From assembly GCA_017444965.1 (NCBI GenBank), contig JAFSVO010000104.1, positions 1-36,659 of the forward strand: DNA of 36,659 nucleotides. Direction: 5' to 3'. This stretch comes from Clostridia bacterium (GTDB lineage Bacteria > Bacillota > Clostridia > Oscillospirales > Butyricicoccaceae). Below, piece by piece: positions 19,157 through 28,167 of this stretch (its first letter is position 1; each line of letters starts with the position of its first letter). Below the pieces are notes generated by a model, which worked only from the letters and a program-made list of their open reading frames with translations, was not told the origin of the DNA and did no database searches. A program made the position numbers and the translations under genes.

Positions 19157-22100
19157 TCAGTTCAGTGCGGTTTCTGCTGCCGCGGTCTGCAGGGCGAGCG
19201 CAAGCTGTTCGGGGGTCTGCCCGAGGTATTCGAGGATCGCCGCGGTCTCGGGATTGTCGGTCGTATCGAGCGCCGAATGCACCGACTCGCCCTCATAGCC
19301 GAGGGAGGTGAGACCGACGGGGGTCTCGCCGAACATCGTGGCGAATATGGTCGCCGCCGCGAGATACGCGCCGGGCGCCGAGCAGCGGTTCGCGAGGTTG
19401 GTGCCGCGGACGTAGGAGTTGTTTTCGTTGCCCGCCTGCCTCCATTCGTAAGGACGGAAGAGGACGGTCGAAAGCTTTGTGGCGTCGCCGTTCGCGTACT
19501 TTTCAAACGCGTCGCCTATATAAGCTATCTTGACGGGGGTCTTGAGGTAACCGTCAGCGTCGACCTTCGCCGCGACGGCTTTCGCCCTCTTGTCTATCTC
19601 GGCGACGTGAGTCGCGTGGGAGGATACGCCCGGAAGCGACGCGAAGTCTTTTTCAAAGCCCGTGGTATGTCCGTAAGGCGCCGCTATAATAAACTGTACG
19701 TTGGGATTTAAGTCGGAGGCGAGCTTGGCGACCTTCCTCATGCAGTTGTCTTCGTTCGTCGCGCTCGTAGCGGATGTGAGCGAGAAGTCTCTGCAGCCCA
19801 TGAATATTACGTAATCCCACGGCGTCGAGCCGGTAAGCGCGCTTGATATCGTCGAGTTCTTTATCGTGTAATCCGTAAGAGAAGTCGAATTGAAGAGCTC
19901 CCATACGTTCCAGGTCGTGTAGGTGGTCGTGTGCTCAAGACCGCTGTAGGTCAGGTTCACGTCGGTCTCAAGGTACTCTCCTATAAGCTGCCTTAAGGTC
20001 GGCGCGACGTTGTAGGAGGAAAGCGGGAAGCCGCACCAGAGGAATACGTTGAGCGGGCTCTTTTCAAAGCTTACGCTTATTGCCTGCGTCCACGTATCCG
20101 CCGTAAAGGTCTTTCTGTGCGCCGTGACCTTGCAGAAGTAGGTCTTTACGCTGCCGATATTGTCGTTCGTCGCCTTAAGGTCGACGGAAGATCCTGTCGC
20201 GCCTTCTATCGCTTCGGCGTTCGCGGCGTTTTCATCGTCGCCCGCGTACCACTGATAGGTGTAGGTGTGTCCCGGCTGCTCCTCTACCTCTACGGCGAGC
20301 GTTTCGCCGAGGGTCGCGTATTTGACCGTGACGCTTGACGGGGGCACCTTCTTGAACGCGGGGGCTGCCGCCTCGTCCGCGAGCCTATTGTAGTAAAGCT
20401 TGAAGGTCGTCTGTCCGTCCGCCGTGACGACCGCGGAAGCTACGCGGCCGGCGTTCGCGGTATCCTCGAAGTAATCCTCGAACATAGAGGCCTTCGCGGT
20501 CACCTCTTTGCCTATATAGCCCTCGAGCGTGTCGGTCCTCGCGAGGTCGTAGCCCGTCTTGTCCTCTTTCTGCAGGTAATGCTCGACCTTGAAGGCGGCT
20601 TTTTCGGGCTCGGTGCCGAGGACGGTCTTTTCGGCCGTCTTCTGAAGCTCGAACACAAGTCCGTTCACCGTCTCGCCCAGAAGATCAGCAAGCTCGGCTG
20701 CGCGCGAGTTGGCGGACAGATCCGCGTCGTTATTGGAAGAGCCCTTCGTTTCAAGCCCCACGGGCGACTCTTCGCAAACCGTCGCGAATATAGTCGCCGC
20801 CGCAAGATACGCGCCCGCCGCGGAGGCGCGGTTCGCGAGGTTTCTGCCGTAGGTGGGGGTCGTCGTGCTGATTATCTCGGGCGCCTGATAAAGCAGGGCC
20901 CTTGCGCCGGCGTCGCCGTCGGCGAAGCTCGCGAGAGCGTTGCTGACGTATGCTATCCTGACGTCGTTTTCAAGGTATCCGTCCGCTTCTATCTCGGCCT
21001 TGTTGCCCTCCGCCTCGGCGTTGATCCACGAAACGTGCGAATTGTAATCCATGACCTGCGTCGCGTTCGGGAAGTCGGAAGCGTAACCCGTGGTATGCGC
21101 ATAAGGCGCGACCAGTACGAACTGGGCGTCGGGGTTCCTCGCCGCGGCGAGCTTTGCGAGTTTGCGCAGCGAGTAGCTGTTCTGTACTTTATTCGTGCCG
21201 CTCTGCGAGGTCTCGCGGCTCGTCTGTATGATAACGTAATCGAGGTCGGTATTATTGAACGCGTCGTTCGTTTTGGTATTGCTTATGCTGAAGTCTGTGA
21301 GCGACGCCCTCGCGGTGCTCGAGAAGGTCTCGAAGAGATTGTACGTGCCCCAGGTCTGGCTGTGTCCGGTAGTTACGGTCACGTCGTTTATCTCAAGCCC
21401 CGTCTTCTCGGCGAGCATTTCAACGAGGGTGTAGCTCGTGCTGTAGGTGCCCATCGTGTAGCCGCCGAAGATATAGACGTTGAGCGGCTCTTTGGCGTAC
21501 GTTACGGAGGCGGCTGCCGAAGCCGTCTTCTTGGCGTCGTTCTTGCGGTGCGCCGTGACTTCGACGTAATAGTATTCGGTGGTATCGATATTCGCGTCGG
21601 TCGCGACGACCCTGTAAGTCTCGCTCACGGCGCCCTCTATCGCGACGCCTCCGGAATTTGATGCCGTCGTGTTTTTGAACCACTGATAGGTGTAAGTATT
21701 GCCGGGCGCTTCCTCGACCGCGACTCTTAAGGTCTTGCCGGGCGTCGCGTACTTGACGGTAACGTCCGAAATATCCTTCGTAAGGACAGGAGAAGTCGCC
21801 TCGTCTGAAAGTCTGTCGTAGTAGAACTTGAAGGTGGTCGAGCCGTTCGCCTCTATCTCGGCGCTGTCGACCCTTTCGGGATGCTCTTTATTTTCGAGGT
21901 AATCCTCTATCTCTATTGCTTTGCCCGTCTTTATGACGCCCGGGAACGCCTTGCCCGTTTCGGTCTTGTAAAGATCGTAGCCCGTCTTCGCGGCGTTCTG
22001 CGTATAATGCTCGGTCTTGTAGGTCGCTCTTTCGGGCTCGGTGCCGAGGACCGTCTTCTGAGCCGCCGCCTGCAGCTCGAGCTTGAGCTCAAGCGCGCCC

Positions 22101-25100
22101 ATGCCGAGCGCCGCCAAAGCGCTCGCCGTCTCTTCGTTGGTATCGCTCGTGAGCATACCGTCGTGGAGGTCGGAACCCTCTGTCTCAAGTCCGAAGGGGC
22201 TTTCGCCCGTTATCTGCGCGTACAGCGCCGCCGCGGTCAGATAGGCGCCCGCCGCGTTGCCGCGGTTCGCGAAGTTGTATCCGCGCACCGTGTTGTTCTG
22301 CGTGATCCCGTTGTCGGGGCGGTAAAGCGCGCTGACCTTGGATAAGTCGCCGCCCGTGAAGGTATTGAAGGCGTCGGTCACGTAGCAGATCTGCGCGGTC
22401 TTCGTAAGATATCCGTCTCTGTTCAAAGCCGCGGCTTCGGCTTCCGCCTCGATATTGATGGCTAAGCAGTGGGTCGCGTAATCCTCGATCCCCTTCTGCT
22501 TCGTCGGGAAGTCAGTTGAGAAGCCTACGGTGTGCGCGTAAGGCGCGAGTATGATGAACTGCGCGTCGGGATTTACCTCGGCGCACGTTCTCGCCAGGTT
22601 GCGAAGCAGGTTATCTATGTTCGTTTTGGAGGTGGAGTTTGTGAAAACGTTTTCTTTGCCAGACTGGATGATTATGAAGTCGGTGCCCTCTTCAAACGCC
22701 TTCTTCGTATTCTGTCCGTCGCTGCCGGTCGCGAAGACGACGTCCGCGGGGACAGACTGCGTGCCGGAGTTGACTATCTCGTTTAAGTTGTACGTGCCCC
22801 AGCCCGCCGTATGCGACGGAGAGACCGACGTTATCCTGTAATCCTCACCCGTTTCGGCGAGCATCTGCCTGAGGATATCCGACGCATCGTAAGATCCTAC
22901 GGTATAGCCGCCGAAGACGTAAACGTTTATGTAATTCGAGAAGGTGACCTCGGCGACGTTGGATATCGCCTCGGCGGAGGAATCGTTAAAGGTCGCCTTT
23001 ATCGTGCAGAAGTAGCTCTTCTTGACGCCCTCATCCGTCCTCGGCGCGATATAGGTCTTTTCGGTCGCGCCCTCTATAAGGACCGCCTCGCCGTTATCCT
23101 CGTACCACTGGTACTCGTAGGTATGCCCCTTCTGCTCTTCGATCTCGACGGTAAGACGCGCGCCCTTGGAAAGCTTGCGCTCGTCGACGCTTCTGGGCTG
23201 AGTGATTATTTCGGGGGTAAGCACCTTATTCGTGTAATAGAGCTTGAACGCGGTAGAGCCGTCGGCGGCGATGACCTGCGTCGCGACTCTTTCGGGCTTG
23301 TTCACGTCTTCGATATAGCCCGCTATATCCTTGCCCGTGACCGTCTTTTCCATGCCTATGAAAGCGGTGCCCTTTTCGTCCTTAGAAGGATCGTGGACGA
23401 ATTCGTCCGAATCGTCGATAAGGTAATACTGTACCGTGTATTCGGCTTTCTCGGCTTCCTGCTGTGAGAGCGTCTTCTGCGCCGCGGCGAGAAGCTCGAA
23501 CTTAAGTCCGTTCGCCGTCTCGTTCGCCGCCGCGAGGACCGCCGCCGTTTCGTCGTTCGCCGTGCTGTCAAGATTCGCGTTATTCGTAGTCGTGCCCATC
23601 GTATTCATTCCCGCCGGAGAGTCGCCGAAAAGCGTCCCGTACATGACCGCGGCGGAAAGGTACGCGCCCGCGGCGGAAGCGCGGTTCGCCGTGTTGTATC
23701 CGCGTATGCCGCCTGTGGAGTAATAGCCGTTATCCGGTCTGAAAAGGACCTTAGCCATCTTGTCGTAGTCGCCCTTTGCGTAGTTTTCAAAGGCGTTGCC
23801 TACGTAAGCTATTTTGACCTTGTTGTTTAACACTCCCTCGTCGTTTATCTTCGACGCGGCAAGCTCGGCCTCAAGATTCGCGAGCGAGACCTGCGCGCGG
23901 TGAGTGCTTATGCCCGCGCGCGAGAAGTCGACGTCAAAGCCCATCGTGTGTCCGTACGGGGCGACTATGACGACCTGCGCGTCGGGGTTGAGCTTCGCCG
24001 CCATAAGGGCTATCTTGACCGTCGAGTAAACGTTCTGAGTTCTGTTCGACGCCCAGTTGAGGGAGAAATCTCTGCCCGTCTGGATGATAACGTAATCGAA
24101 TGGGGTCTCCTTCAGCATCGTTTCAACGTTCGAGTTCGAGAAGGAGTAGTTGTTCATGCTCGACCTCGCGGTCGAAACGAAAAGCTCCCACACGTTGTAG
24201 GTGCTGCTCGTCGAGGTGTGCGAGGTGTAGGTGCCCTTCGGGACCATGCGCACGCCCGTTCTCTCTTTGAACATTTCGCAGACCGTGTCTATCGCGCTGT
24301 AAGAGCCTATCGTGAAGCCGCCGAAGACGAAAGCGTTCACGTAGCTTTCCGCCTTGGTCGCGTAGGTAACTTTTACTATATCGGAGTAAGTCGTAAGACT
24401 GCCGAGGCCGCGCGCCGCGGTAACGCCGCAGTACCAGTATTCCGTCTTGCCGATAAGCTCTTCGTCGGGCTTGACCTTGTACTGCGCGGTCCTCGCGTCT
24501 TTGACCGCCGCCGCGCCGTCGTAAGACTCTTCGGTGTTCTTATACCACTGGTAGCTGTAGCTGTTGTTCTCCTTTTCCTCGGCTTTGACCGTAAGGAACT
24601 CGCCGCTCGTCATGAACCTTACGTTGACGCCCGCGGGCTGCTCGGTTATGACCGGCTGAGTGGGGTTGCCCGAGGTCTCGACGGGCTTTGAGATGACGGC
24701 GCCGCCGCCGCCGCCCGTGACGACCGCGCCGCTCTGCGCCTCGGTCTTGCCGACCGTAACGCCGGTGGAGTAGGCGCCCGCGGTGACCTGCGTCGACGGG
24801 GTGTTGACGGCTATGTTGCTGCCGTTCGCGGCGACCTGCGCTACCGCGCCGCCGCCCGATACGGTTATATCGTCGCCGTCGGCTATAACGCTTCCGACCT
24901 CGCCGCCTATCGGTACGTTGACGCTCGTGTTGGAAGTGCCGTCGTTTACGGCGATAGTCTTGACTTCGCCGTTGACGGTGACGGCAGTGCCGCTGCCCTC
25001 AACGCCGACCGCCTCAATTTTGCCCTGCTTGTCGACCGTGACCGCGCCGCCTGCGACCGTCGCGCTTTCGACCTTGCCGGCTATGTTTGCAACGGCCTTC

Positions 25101-26059
25101 GGGTCGCGGCTGACGAATGAGGTAACGCGGCTTTTCTCGCCTAACTGCGCGTAAGCTCCGTTAGCCGTCGGGGCTATAACGAAGCTGTCGGCGGACCCGT
25201 TCATATATACCGACGCGTTCGAGTTTACCGAAACCGCGCCGGAGATCTCGCCGTCTATCGTAACGTTGGCTTTTTTCGCCGTTTCGGCGACTACCACGTT
25301 GCCTTTAAGCGAATTTGCCTTTATGCTTACCTTCTGCGAGGTCTTGACGACCGTTATGCCCTCGCCCGAAAGGGTGTATTCGCCGCCTTCGGTTATGTAG
25401 TCTTTAATAAGGCGGTCGATAATAGTCACTATCTCGCCGCGGGTTATATTGGCTTTCGCGTTTATGTTGCCCGAGGCGTCGCCTTTTATAACGCCGCGCT
25501 CTATCATGGCGCCGACGTATCCCTTCGCCCACGCGGCGACGTCTTCCTTGCCCGAAAGCTTAGACGCCTTTAAAGCGCTTTCGTTCTGCGCCATCGCCGA
25601 AGCTCGCCCGAGCATGACGAGGAATTCCTGCCTCGTGATGCTGTCGTTCGGGCGGATCTTGCCCGCGCCGTCGCCCTTCATTATATCCTTCGCATTAAGA
25701 CTGAAAAGATAGGGGATATACCACGAGCCGCGCACGACGTCCTTAAACGCGCCGTAAAAATCCGCGGTCGCGGTGACGCTCTCGTCAAAGCCGAGCGCAA
25801 GCGTTATTATCTTCGCGACCTGCGCGCGGGTGGCGTTGTTGCGCCCGAGGAATTTCCCCGCGCCGTCGCCCGAAATAACGCCGAGGCTCGCCCATCTTTT
25901 TGCCGCCGCCTCGTAATACGTGCCGGCAACGTCGGAAAACTCGACGCCCGACGCGGCGGGAGCCGCTGTCACCGTCATTTCGCCCGCGGCAAATACGTTC
26001 GGCATGACCGAAAGTATCATCGCAAGCGCTATGGCAAGCGAAATAATGCGTTTCTTCAT
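19157..26059 (-). CDS. Giant SLH-anchored surface protein with four SGNH-like pseudo-hydrolase modules, right cassette
   Basis: The protein has 2300 aa from the ATG at 26059, chosen because GGAGGT lies seven bases upstream and the signal peptide begins there; an in-frame ATG at 26086 would add nine residues before it. After the signal (1-25) are three SLH domains (about 38-92, 98-151 and 160-217), a Gly/Val-rich probable beta-solenoid (230-465), then four repeats of Ig-like domain plus B module (B at 572-822, 1042-1295, 1525-1775 and 2003-2255). MucBP-like repeats with YxVxYY/HY start (about 873, 1347, 1823) join them. B modules keep H-x7-N-x2-E, x-[RK]-[DE] and PYxHT but no SGNH catalytic Ser or His. 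SLH anchoring to the wall is established for the family; a binding or scaffold role is inferred. Its own promoter (26154-26182) and a terminator before it suggest expression separate from the solute-binding gene. Confidence 0.9.
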   Translation of the reverse strand: MKKRIISLAIALAMILSVMPNVFAAGEMTVTAAPAASGVEFSDVAGTYYEAAAKRWASLGVISGDGAGKFLGRNNATRAQVAKIITLALGFDESVTATADFYGAFKDVVRGSWYIPYLFSLNAKDIMKGDGAGKIRPNDSITRQEFLVMLGRASAMAQNESALKASKLSGKEDVAAWAKGYVGAMIERGVIKGDASGNINAKANITRGEIVTIIDRLIKDYITEGGEYTLSGEGITVVKTSQKVSIKANSLKGNVVVAETAKKANVTIDGEISGAVSVNSNASVYMNGSADSFVIAPTANGAYAQLGEKSRVTSFVSRDPKAVANIAGKVESATVAGGAVTVDKQGKIEAVGVEGSGTAVTVNGEVKTIAVNDGTSNTSVNVPIGGEVGSVIADGDDITVSGGGAVAQVAANGSNIAVNTPSTQVTAGAYSTGVTVGKTEAQSGAVVTGGGGGAVISKPVETSGNPTQPVITEQPAGVNVRFMTSGEFLTVKAEEKENNSYSYQWYKNTEESYDGAAAVKDARTAQYKVKPDEELIGKTEYWYCGVTAARGLGSLTTYSDIVKVTYATKAESYVNAFVFGGFTIGSYSAIDTVCEMFKERTGVRMVPKGTYTSHTSTSSTYNVWELFVSTARSSMNNYSFSNSNVETMLKETPFDYVIIQTGRDFSLNWASNRTQNVYSTVKIALMAAKLNPDAQVVIVAPYGHTMGFDVDFSRAGISTHRAQVSLANLEAELAASKINDEGVLNNKVKIAYVGNAFENYAKGDYDKMAKVLFRPDNGYYSTGGIRGYNTANRASAAGAYLSAAVMYGTLFGDSPAGMNTMGTTTNNANLDSTANDETAAVLAAANETANGLKFELLAAAQKTLSQQEAEKAEYTVQYYLIDDSDEFVHDPSKDEKGTAFIGMEKTVTGKDIAGYIEDVNKPERVATQVIAADGSTAFKLYYTNKVLTPEIITQPRSVDERKLSKGARLTVEIEEQKGHTYEYQWYEDNGEAVLIEGATEKTYIAPRTDEGVKKSYFCTIKATFNDSSAEAISNVAEVTFSNYINVYVFGGYTVGSYDASDILRQMLAETGEDYRITSVSPSHTAGWGTYNLNEIVNSGTQSVPADVVFATGSDGQNTKKAFEEGTDFIIIQSGKENVFTNSTSKTNIDNLLRNLARTCAEVNPDAQFIILAPYAHTVGFSTDFPTKQKGIEDYATHCLAINIEAEAEAAALNRDGYLTKTAQICYVTDAFNTFTGGDLSKVSALYRPDNGITQNNTVRGYNFANRGNAAGAYLTAAALYAQITGESPFGLETEGSDLHDGMLTSDTNEETASALAALGMGALELKLELQAAAQKTVLGTEPERATYKTEHYTQNAAKTGYDLYKTETGKAFPGVIKTGKAIEIEDYLENKEHPERVDSAEIEANGSTTFKFYYDRLSDEATSPVLTKDISDVTVKYATPGKTLRVAVEEAPGNTYTYQWFKNTTASNSGGVAIEGAVSETYRVVATDANIDTTEYYYVEVTAHRKNDAKKTASAAASVTYAKEPLNVYIFGGYTMGTYSTSYTLVEMLAEKTGLEINDVTVTTGHSQTWGTYNLFETFSSTARASLTDFSISNTKTNDAFNNTDLDYVIIQTSRETSQSGTNKVQNSYSLRKLAKLAAARNPDAQFVLVAPYAHTTGYASDFPNATQVMDYNSHVSWINAEAEGNKAEIEADGYLENDVRIAYVSNALASFADGDAGARALLYQAPEIISTTTPTYGRNLANRASAAGAYLAAATIFATVCEESPVGLETKGSSNNDADLSANSRAAELADLLGETVNGLVFELQKTAEKTVLGTEPEKAAFKVEHYLQKEDKTGYDLARTDTLEGYIGKEVTAKASMFEDYFEDTANAGRVASAVVTADGQTTFKLYYNRLADEAAAPAFKKVPPSSVTVKYATLGETLAVEVEEQPGHTYTYQWYAGDDENAANAEAIEGATGSSVDLKATNDNIGSVKTYFCKVTAHRKTFTADTWTQAISVSFEKSPLNVFLWCGFPLSSYNVAPTLRQLIGEYLETDVNLTYSGLEHTTTYTTWNVWELFNSTSLTDYTIKNSTISSALTGSTPWDYVIFMGCRDFSLTSATSATNEDNCMRKVAKLASDLNPNVQFIIAAPYGHTTGFEKDFASLPGVSSHATHVAEIDKRAKAVAAKVDADGYLKTPVKIAYIGDAFEKYANGDATKLSTVLFRPYEWRQAGNENNSYVRGTNLANRCSAPGAYLAAATIFATMFGETPVGLTSLGYEGESVHSALDTTDNPETAAILEYLGQTPEQLALALQTAAAETALN

Positions 26060-26066
26060 AAAACTT

Positions 26067-26072
26067 ACCTCC
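26067..26072 (-). promoter_or_regulatory. Ribosome binding site that fixes the SLH protein start
   Basis: GGAGGT lies seven bases before the ATG at 26059. No such site precedes the alternative ATG at 26086. Confidence 0.8.
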
Positions 26073-26095
26073 GTACCGGGTCGCATCCCCCGCCC

Positions 26096-26121
26096 CGGCG
26101 CGCTTTTTTACCCGCGCGCCG
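26096..26121 (-). other. Hairpin in the 5' leader of the SLH gene, right cassette
   Basis: CGGCGCGC pairs with GCGCGCCG across a ten-base loop, about 40 bases before the start codon and downstream of the predicted promoter. Leader stems of this kind often stabilise surface-layer protein mRNAs; that role here is inference. Confidence 0.4.
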
Positions 26122-26153
26122 CGAAAAGGGCATACTTTCCCATATATATTTGT

Positions 26154-26182
26154 ATAATAACATAGTTAAAAAATTATTACAA
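26154..26182 (-). promoter_or_regulatory. Predicted promoter of the right-cassette SLH gene
   Basis: TTGTAA is followed after 17 bases by TATTAT on the minus strand, in an AT-rich stretch. It leaves a leader of about 85-90 bases before the ATG at 26059. Confidence 0.5.
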
Positions 26183-26250
26183 GATGTTCACTATTATTTC
26201 TTTATTGTAAAGAGTAAAAATAGCCGCTCCCGTTTTGTGCATTTTGACAT

Positions 26251-26281
26251 AAAAACACGCCGCGGGAAAACCCGCGGCGTG
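26251..26281 (-). terminator. Rho-independent terminator after the right-cassette solute-binding gene
   Basis: CACGCCGCGGG pairs fully with CCCGCGGCGTG around a four-base loop. On the minus strand it is followed by TTTTTATG. It lies about 20 bases past the stop of the gene at 26300-28111. The left cassette has no counterpart. Confidence 0.85.
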
Positions 26282-26299
26282 AAATCCGTTGTTATTATA

Positions 26300-28111
26300 T
26301 TACTGCGCGAAGGCGCCGTACCTGGTGCCGAAGCCCCAGCCGTTCACGTAATGGTCGACGGGGAGAAGGAGCTTTTCGTTGAAGAGCTGCCTTGTCGGGA
26401 CCTCGTAAAGCGGTACCTGGATGCACTCGTCGACGAGCAGTATCTTTTCCATCTGCTGGCAGAGGGAGATGAGCTTGTCGTTGTCGGTGAGCGACGCGAG
26501 CGCCTCGTTGTATAGCTCGTCGAAGCGGGCTAAATTATCGAGGTTGTTCCAGTAGAAGCGGTTGGGCTTATAGGAGCTGGCGTAGAACTTGACCGTTTCA
26601 AGCGGCTCTTCGCTGGGGAGCAGCGAGCCGATGTTGAAGTCGAAGGAGGTCGGGTTGTCGGGATCCCATCTTCTGAGGGTGTACGCCTGAGCCTGCGGGA
26701 CGGCGCGGATGGTGATGTTGACGCCCTCTAAATTCTTGGTCATCTGTCTCTGCATGATCTCGGTCGCGCCGCGCGTATGCGTGCCGTCTTCCTTATAGTA
26801 TATCTCGAAGGAAACGTTCTGCTGATTTGTTTCTTCAAACGCCTTGTCGAGGTACTGGTTCGCCACCTGCGGTTTGTAGATGGCGTACGGATCCTCTACG
26901 TAATCGGCGCCCGGCATATCGACGAAGGCAATGCCGCGGTTCGGGTCGCCCTTTATGGACCTTCTGTAAATACGGCTGTAGGGATAGCCGCCGAGGGTGG
27001 AGGCGAGGTCGACGCGGTCGATGCCGTAGAATATCGCCTTGCGGAAGTTGACGTTGCCGAGGAAGTTATTGAAATTCGGGTTGCCCGTGTTGATGTAAAG
27101 ATACATCGTAGAGTCGTTCCAGTATTCGTAAACTCTCGGGTCGTCCTCATACTCTTCCCACTGGCTGTAGGTGATGGACGCTTCGTCAAGGTCGCCCTTT
27201 AAGAACATCTCAAGCGCGGTGTTCGCGTCGGGCACGACTCTTACCTCAACGCCGTCGAAGTGGATAAGGTCGGCGTAAACGTAATCGGGGTTCTTTTCAA
27301 AGACGTATTTCGAGTCGGTGACCCAGCCGGTCAGGATAAAGGGACCCGAGCTAACCCAGTTGTCAAGGTTGGTGCCGTAGATAGTTGAGGTGCGGTCGGC
27401 GCTCATTCCCTTTTCAAAGGTCGCCTCGTGGATCATGTTGCCGCTCGTGAAGAAGCGCATGACCTCCATCTCGTTGGTGGCGCGGGTAAGGGTTATCTCT
27501 ATCGTGTAATCGTCTATCTTCTTTATTCCGACGTCTTCCCAGGGCACTTCAATGCCCAGCGCCGCCTGCTGCTGATACTCCGCGGCGTTCTTTATCCTGA
27601 CGTAGGAGTTGTTCGTTATATAAGACACAAGGTTGAGCATATACGGATCGAGGATGATCTGATAGGTATACATGACCGTGTCGGCGTTCATAAGGTCGCC
27701 GTTCGCCCACTTGTAATCCTTGCGGATGGGTATGCGCCAGACGTAACCCTCTTCGTCGACCTTGGTAGGCACGTCGGAGGCGAGCATCGGATAGTAGGAA
27801 TAGGTGGCCTTGTCCTCGTTGACGTAGGTCATATAAAGCTTCGTCGTGCAGAACGCGGCAAGCTCGGCGGGGTACGTGTCCGACGTGGTCAGAGTATTGA
27901 GCGTTGTGACCGAGGTAAGGAAGGACTGTTTGAATACGCCGCCGTATGGACGGTCGTCGCTGCCGGTCGCGATGACGGTCTCCGCGCCGTCCGCGGGCTT
28001 TTTGCCGCCGTCCGCCGTCGGCTTTTTATCGCCGCCGCCCTCGCTGCCGCACGCGGCAAACGCGGCGACTATCATTATAATAGCCAACACAAGCGCCAAG
28101 GTCTTTTTCAT
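26300..28111 (-). CDS. Family 5 (Opp/Dpp-type) solute-binding lipoprotein, right cassette
   Basis: The protein has 603 aa. AGGAGG lies seven bases before the ATG. The signal ends in AAFAAC (Cys 21), followed by a Lys/Gly/Ala-rich linker. The body is a complete SBP_bac_5 protein: KWANGDLMNADTVMYTY, SSGPFILTGW, KNPDYV and NVNFRKAIFYGIDR are visible. It is strongly similar along its whole length to the left-cassette protein at 10411-12219, including the C-terminal GYG/GFGT(M/R)YGAFA end, so the two are recent or constrained paralogues. No ABC permease or ATPase gene is adjacent. A promoter is at 28168-28196 and a terminator at 26251-26281, so here the gene can be a single-gene transcript. The family imports peptides or other small molecules; the ligand is unknown. 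Confidence 0.94.
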   Translation of the reverse strand: MKKTLALVLAIIMIVAAFAACGSEGGGDKKPTADGGKKPADGAETVIATGSDDRPYGGVFKQSFLTSVTTLNTLTTSDTYPAELAAFCTTKLYMTYVNEDKATYSYYPMLASDVPTKVDEEGYVWRIPIRKDYKWANGDLMNADTVMYTYQIILDPYMLNLVSYITNNSYVRIKNAAEYQQQAALGIEVPWEDVGIKKIDDYTIEITLTRATNEMEVMRFFTSGNMIHEATFEKGMSADRTSTIYGTNLDNWVSSGPFILTGWVTDSKYVFEKNPDYVYADLIHFDGVEVRVVPDANTALEMFLKGDLDEASITYSQWEEYEDDPRVYEYWNDSTMYLYINTGNPNFNNFLGNVNFRKAIFYGIDRVDLASTLGGYPYSRIYRRSIKGDPNRGIAFVDMPGADYVEDPYAIYKPQVANQYLDKAFEETNQQNVSFEIYYKEDGTHTRGATEIMQRQMTKNLEGVNITIRAVPQAQAYTLRRWDPDNPTSFDFNIGSLLPSEEPLETVKFYASSYKPNRFYWNNLDNLARFDELYNEALASLTDNDKLISLCQQMEKILLVDECIQVPLYEVPTRQLFNEKLLLPVDHYVNGWGFGTRYGAFAQ

Positions 28112-28167
28112 CTTATTTCCTCCTAAATGTTAAAAAATAATCGATTTTTCGCTTTGTCGTTTTTTAA

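Noticed and set aside
12932-26059. Annotation of the giant proteins as active GDSL/SGNH esterases
   Set aside because: The nucleophile Ser and the Asp-x-x-His block are missing in every module inspected.
26060-26086. Upstream ATG at 26086 as the SLH protein start
   Set aside because: It would put nine polar residues before a clean signal peptide, and the GGAGGT site serves the ATG at 26059.
26083-26153. Riboswitch in the leader of the right SLH gene
   Set aside because: Only a simple GC-rich stem is visible; no conserved riboswitch core is recognisable.
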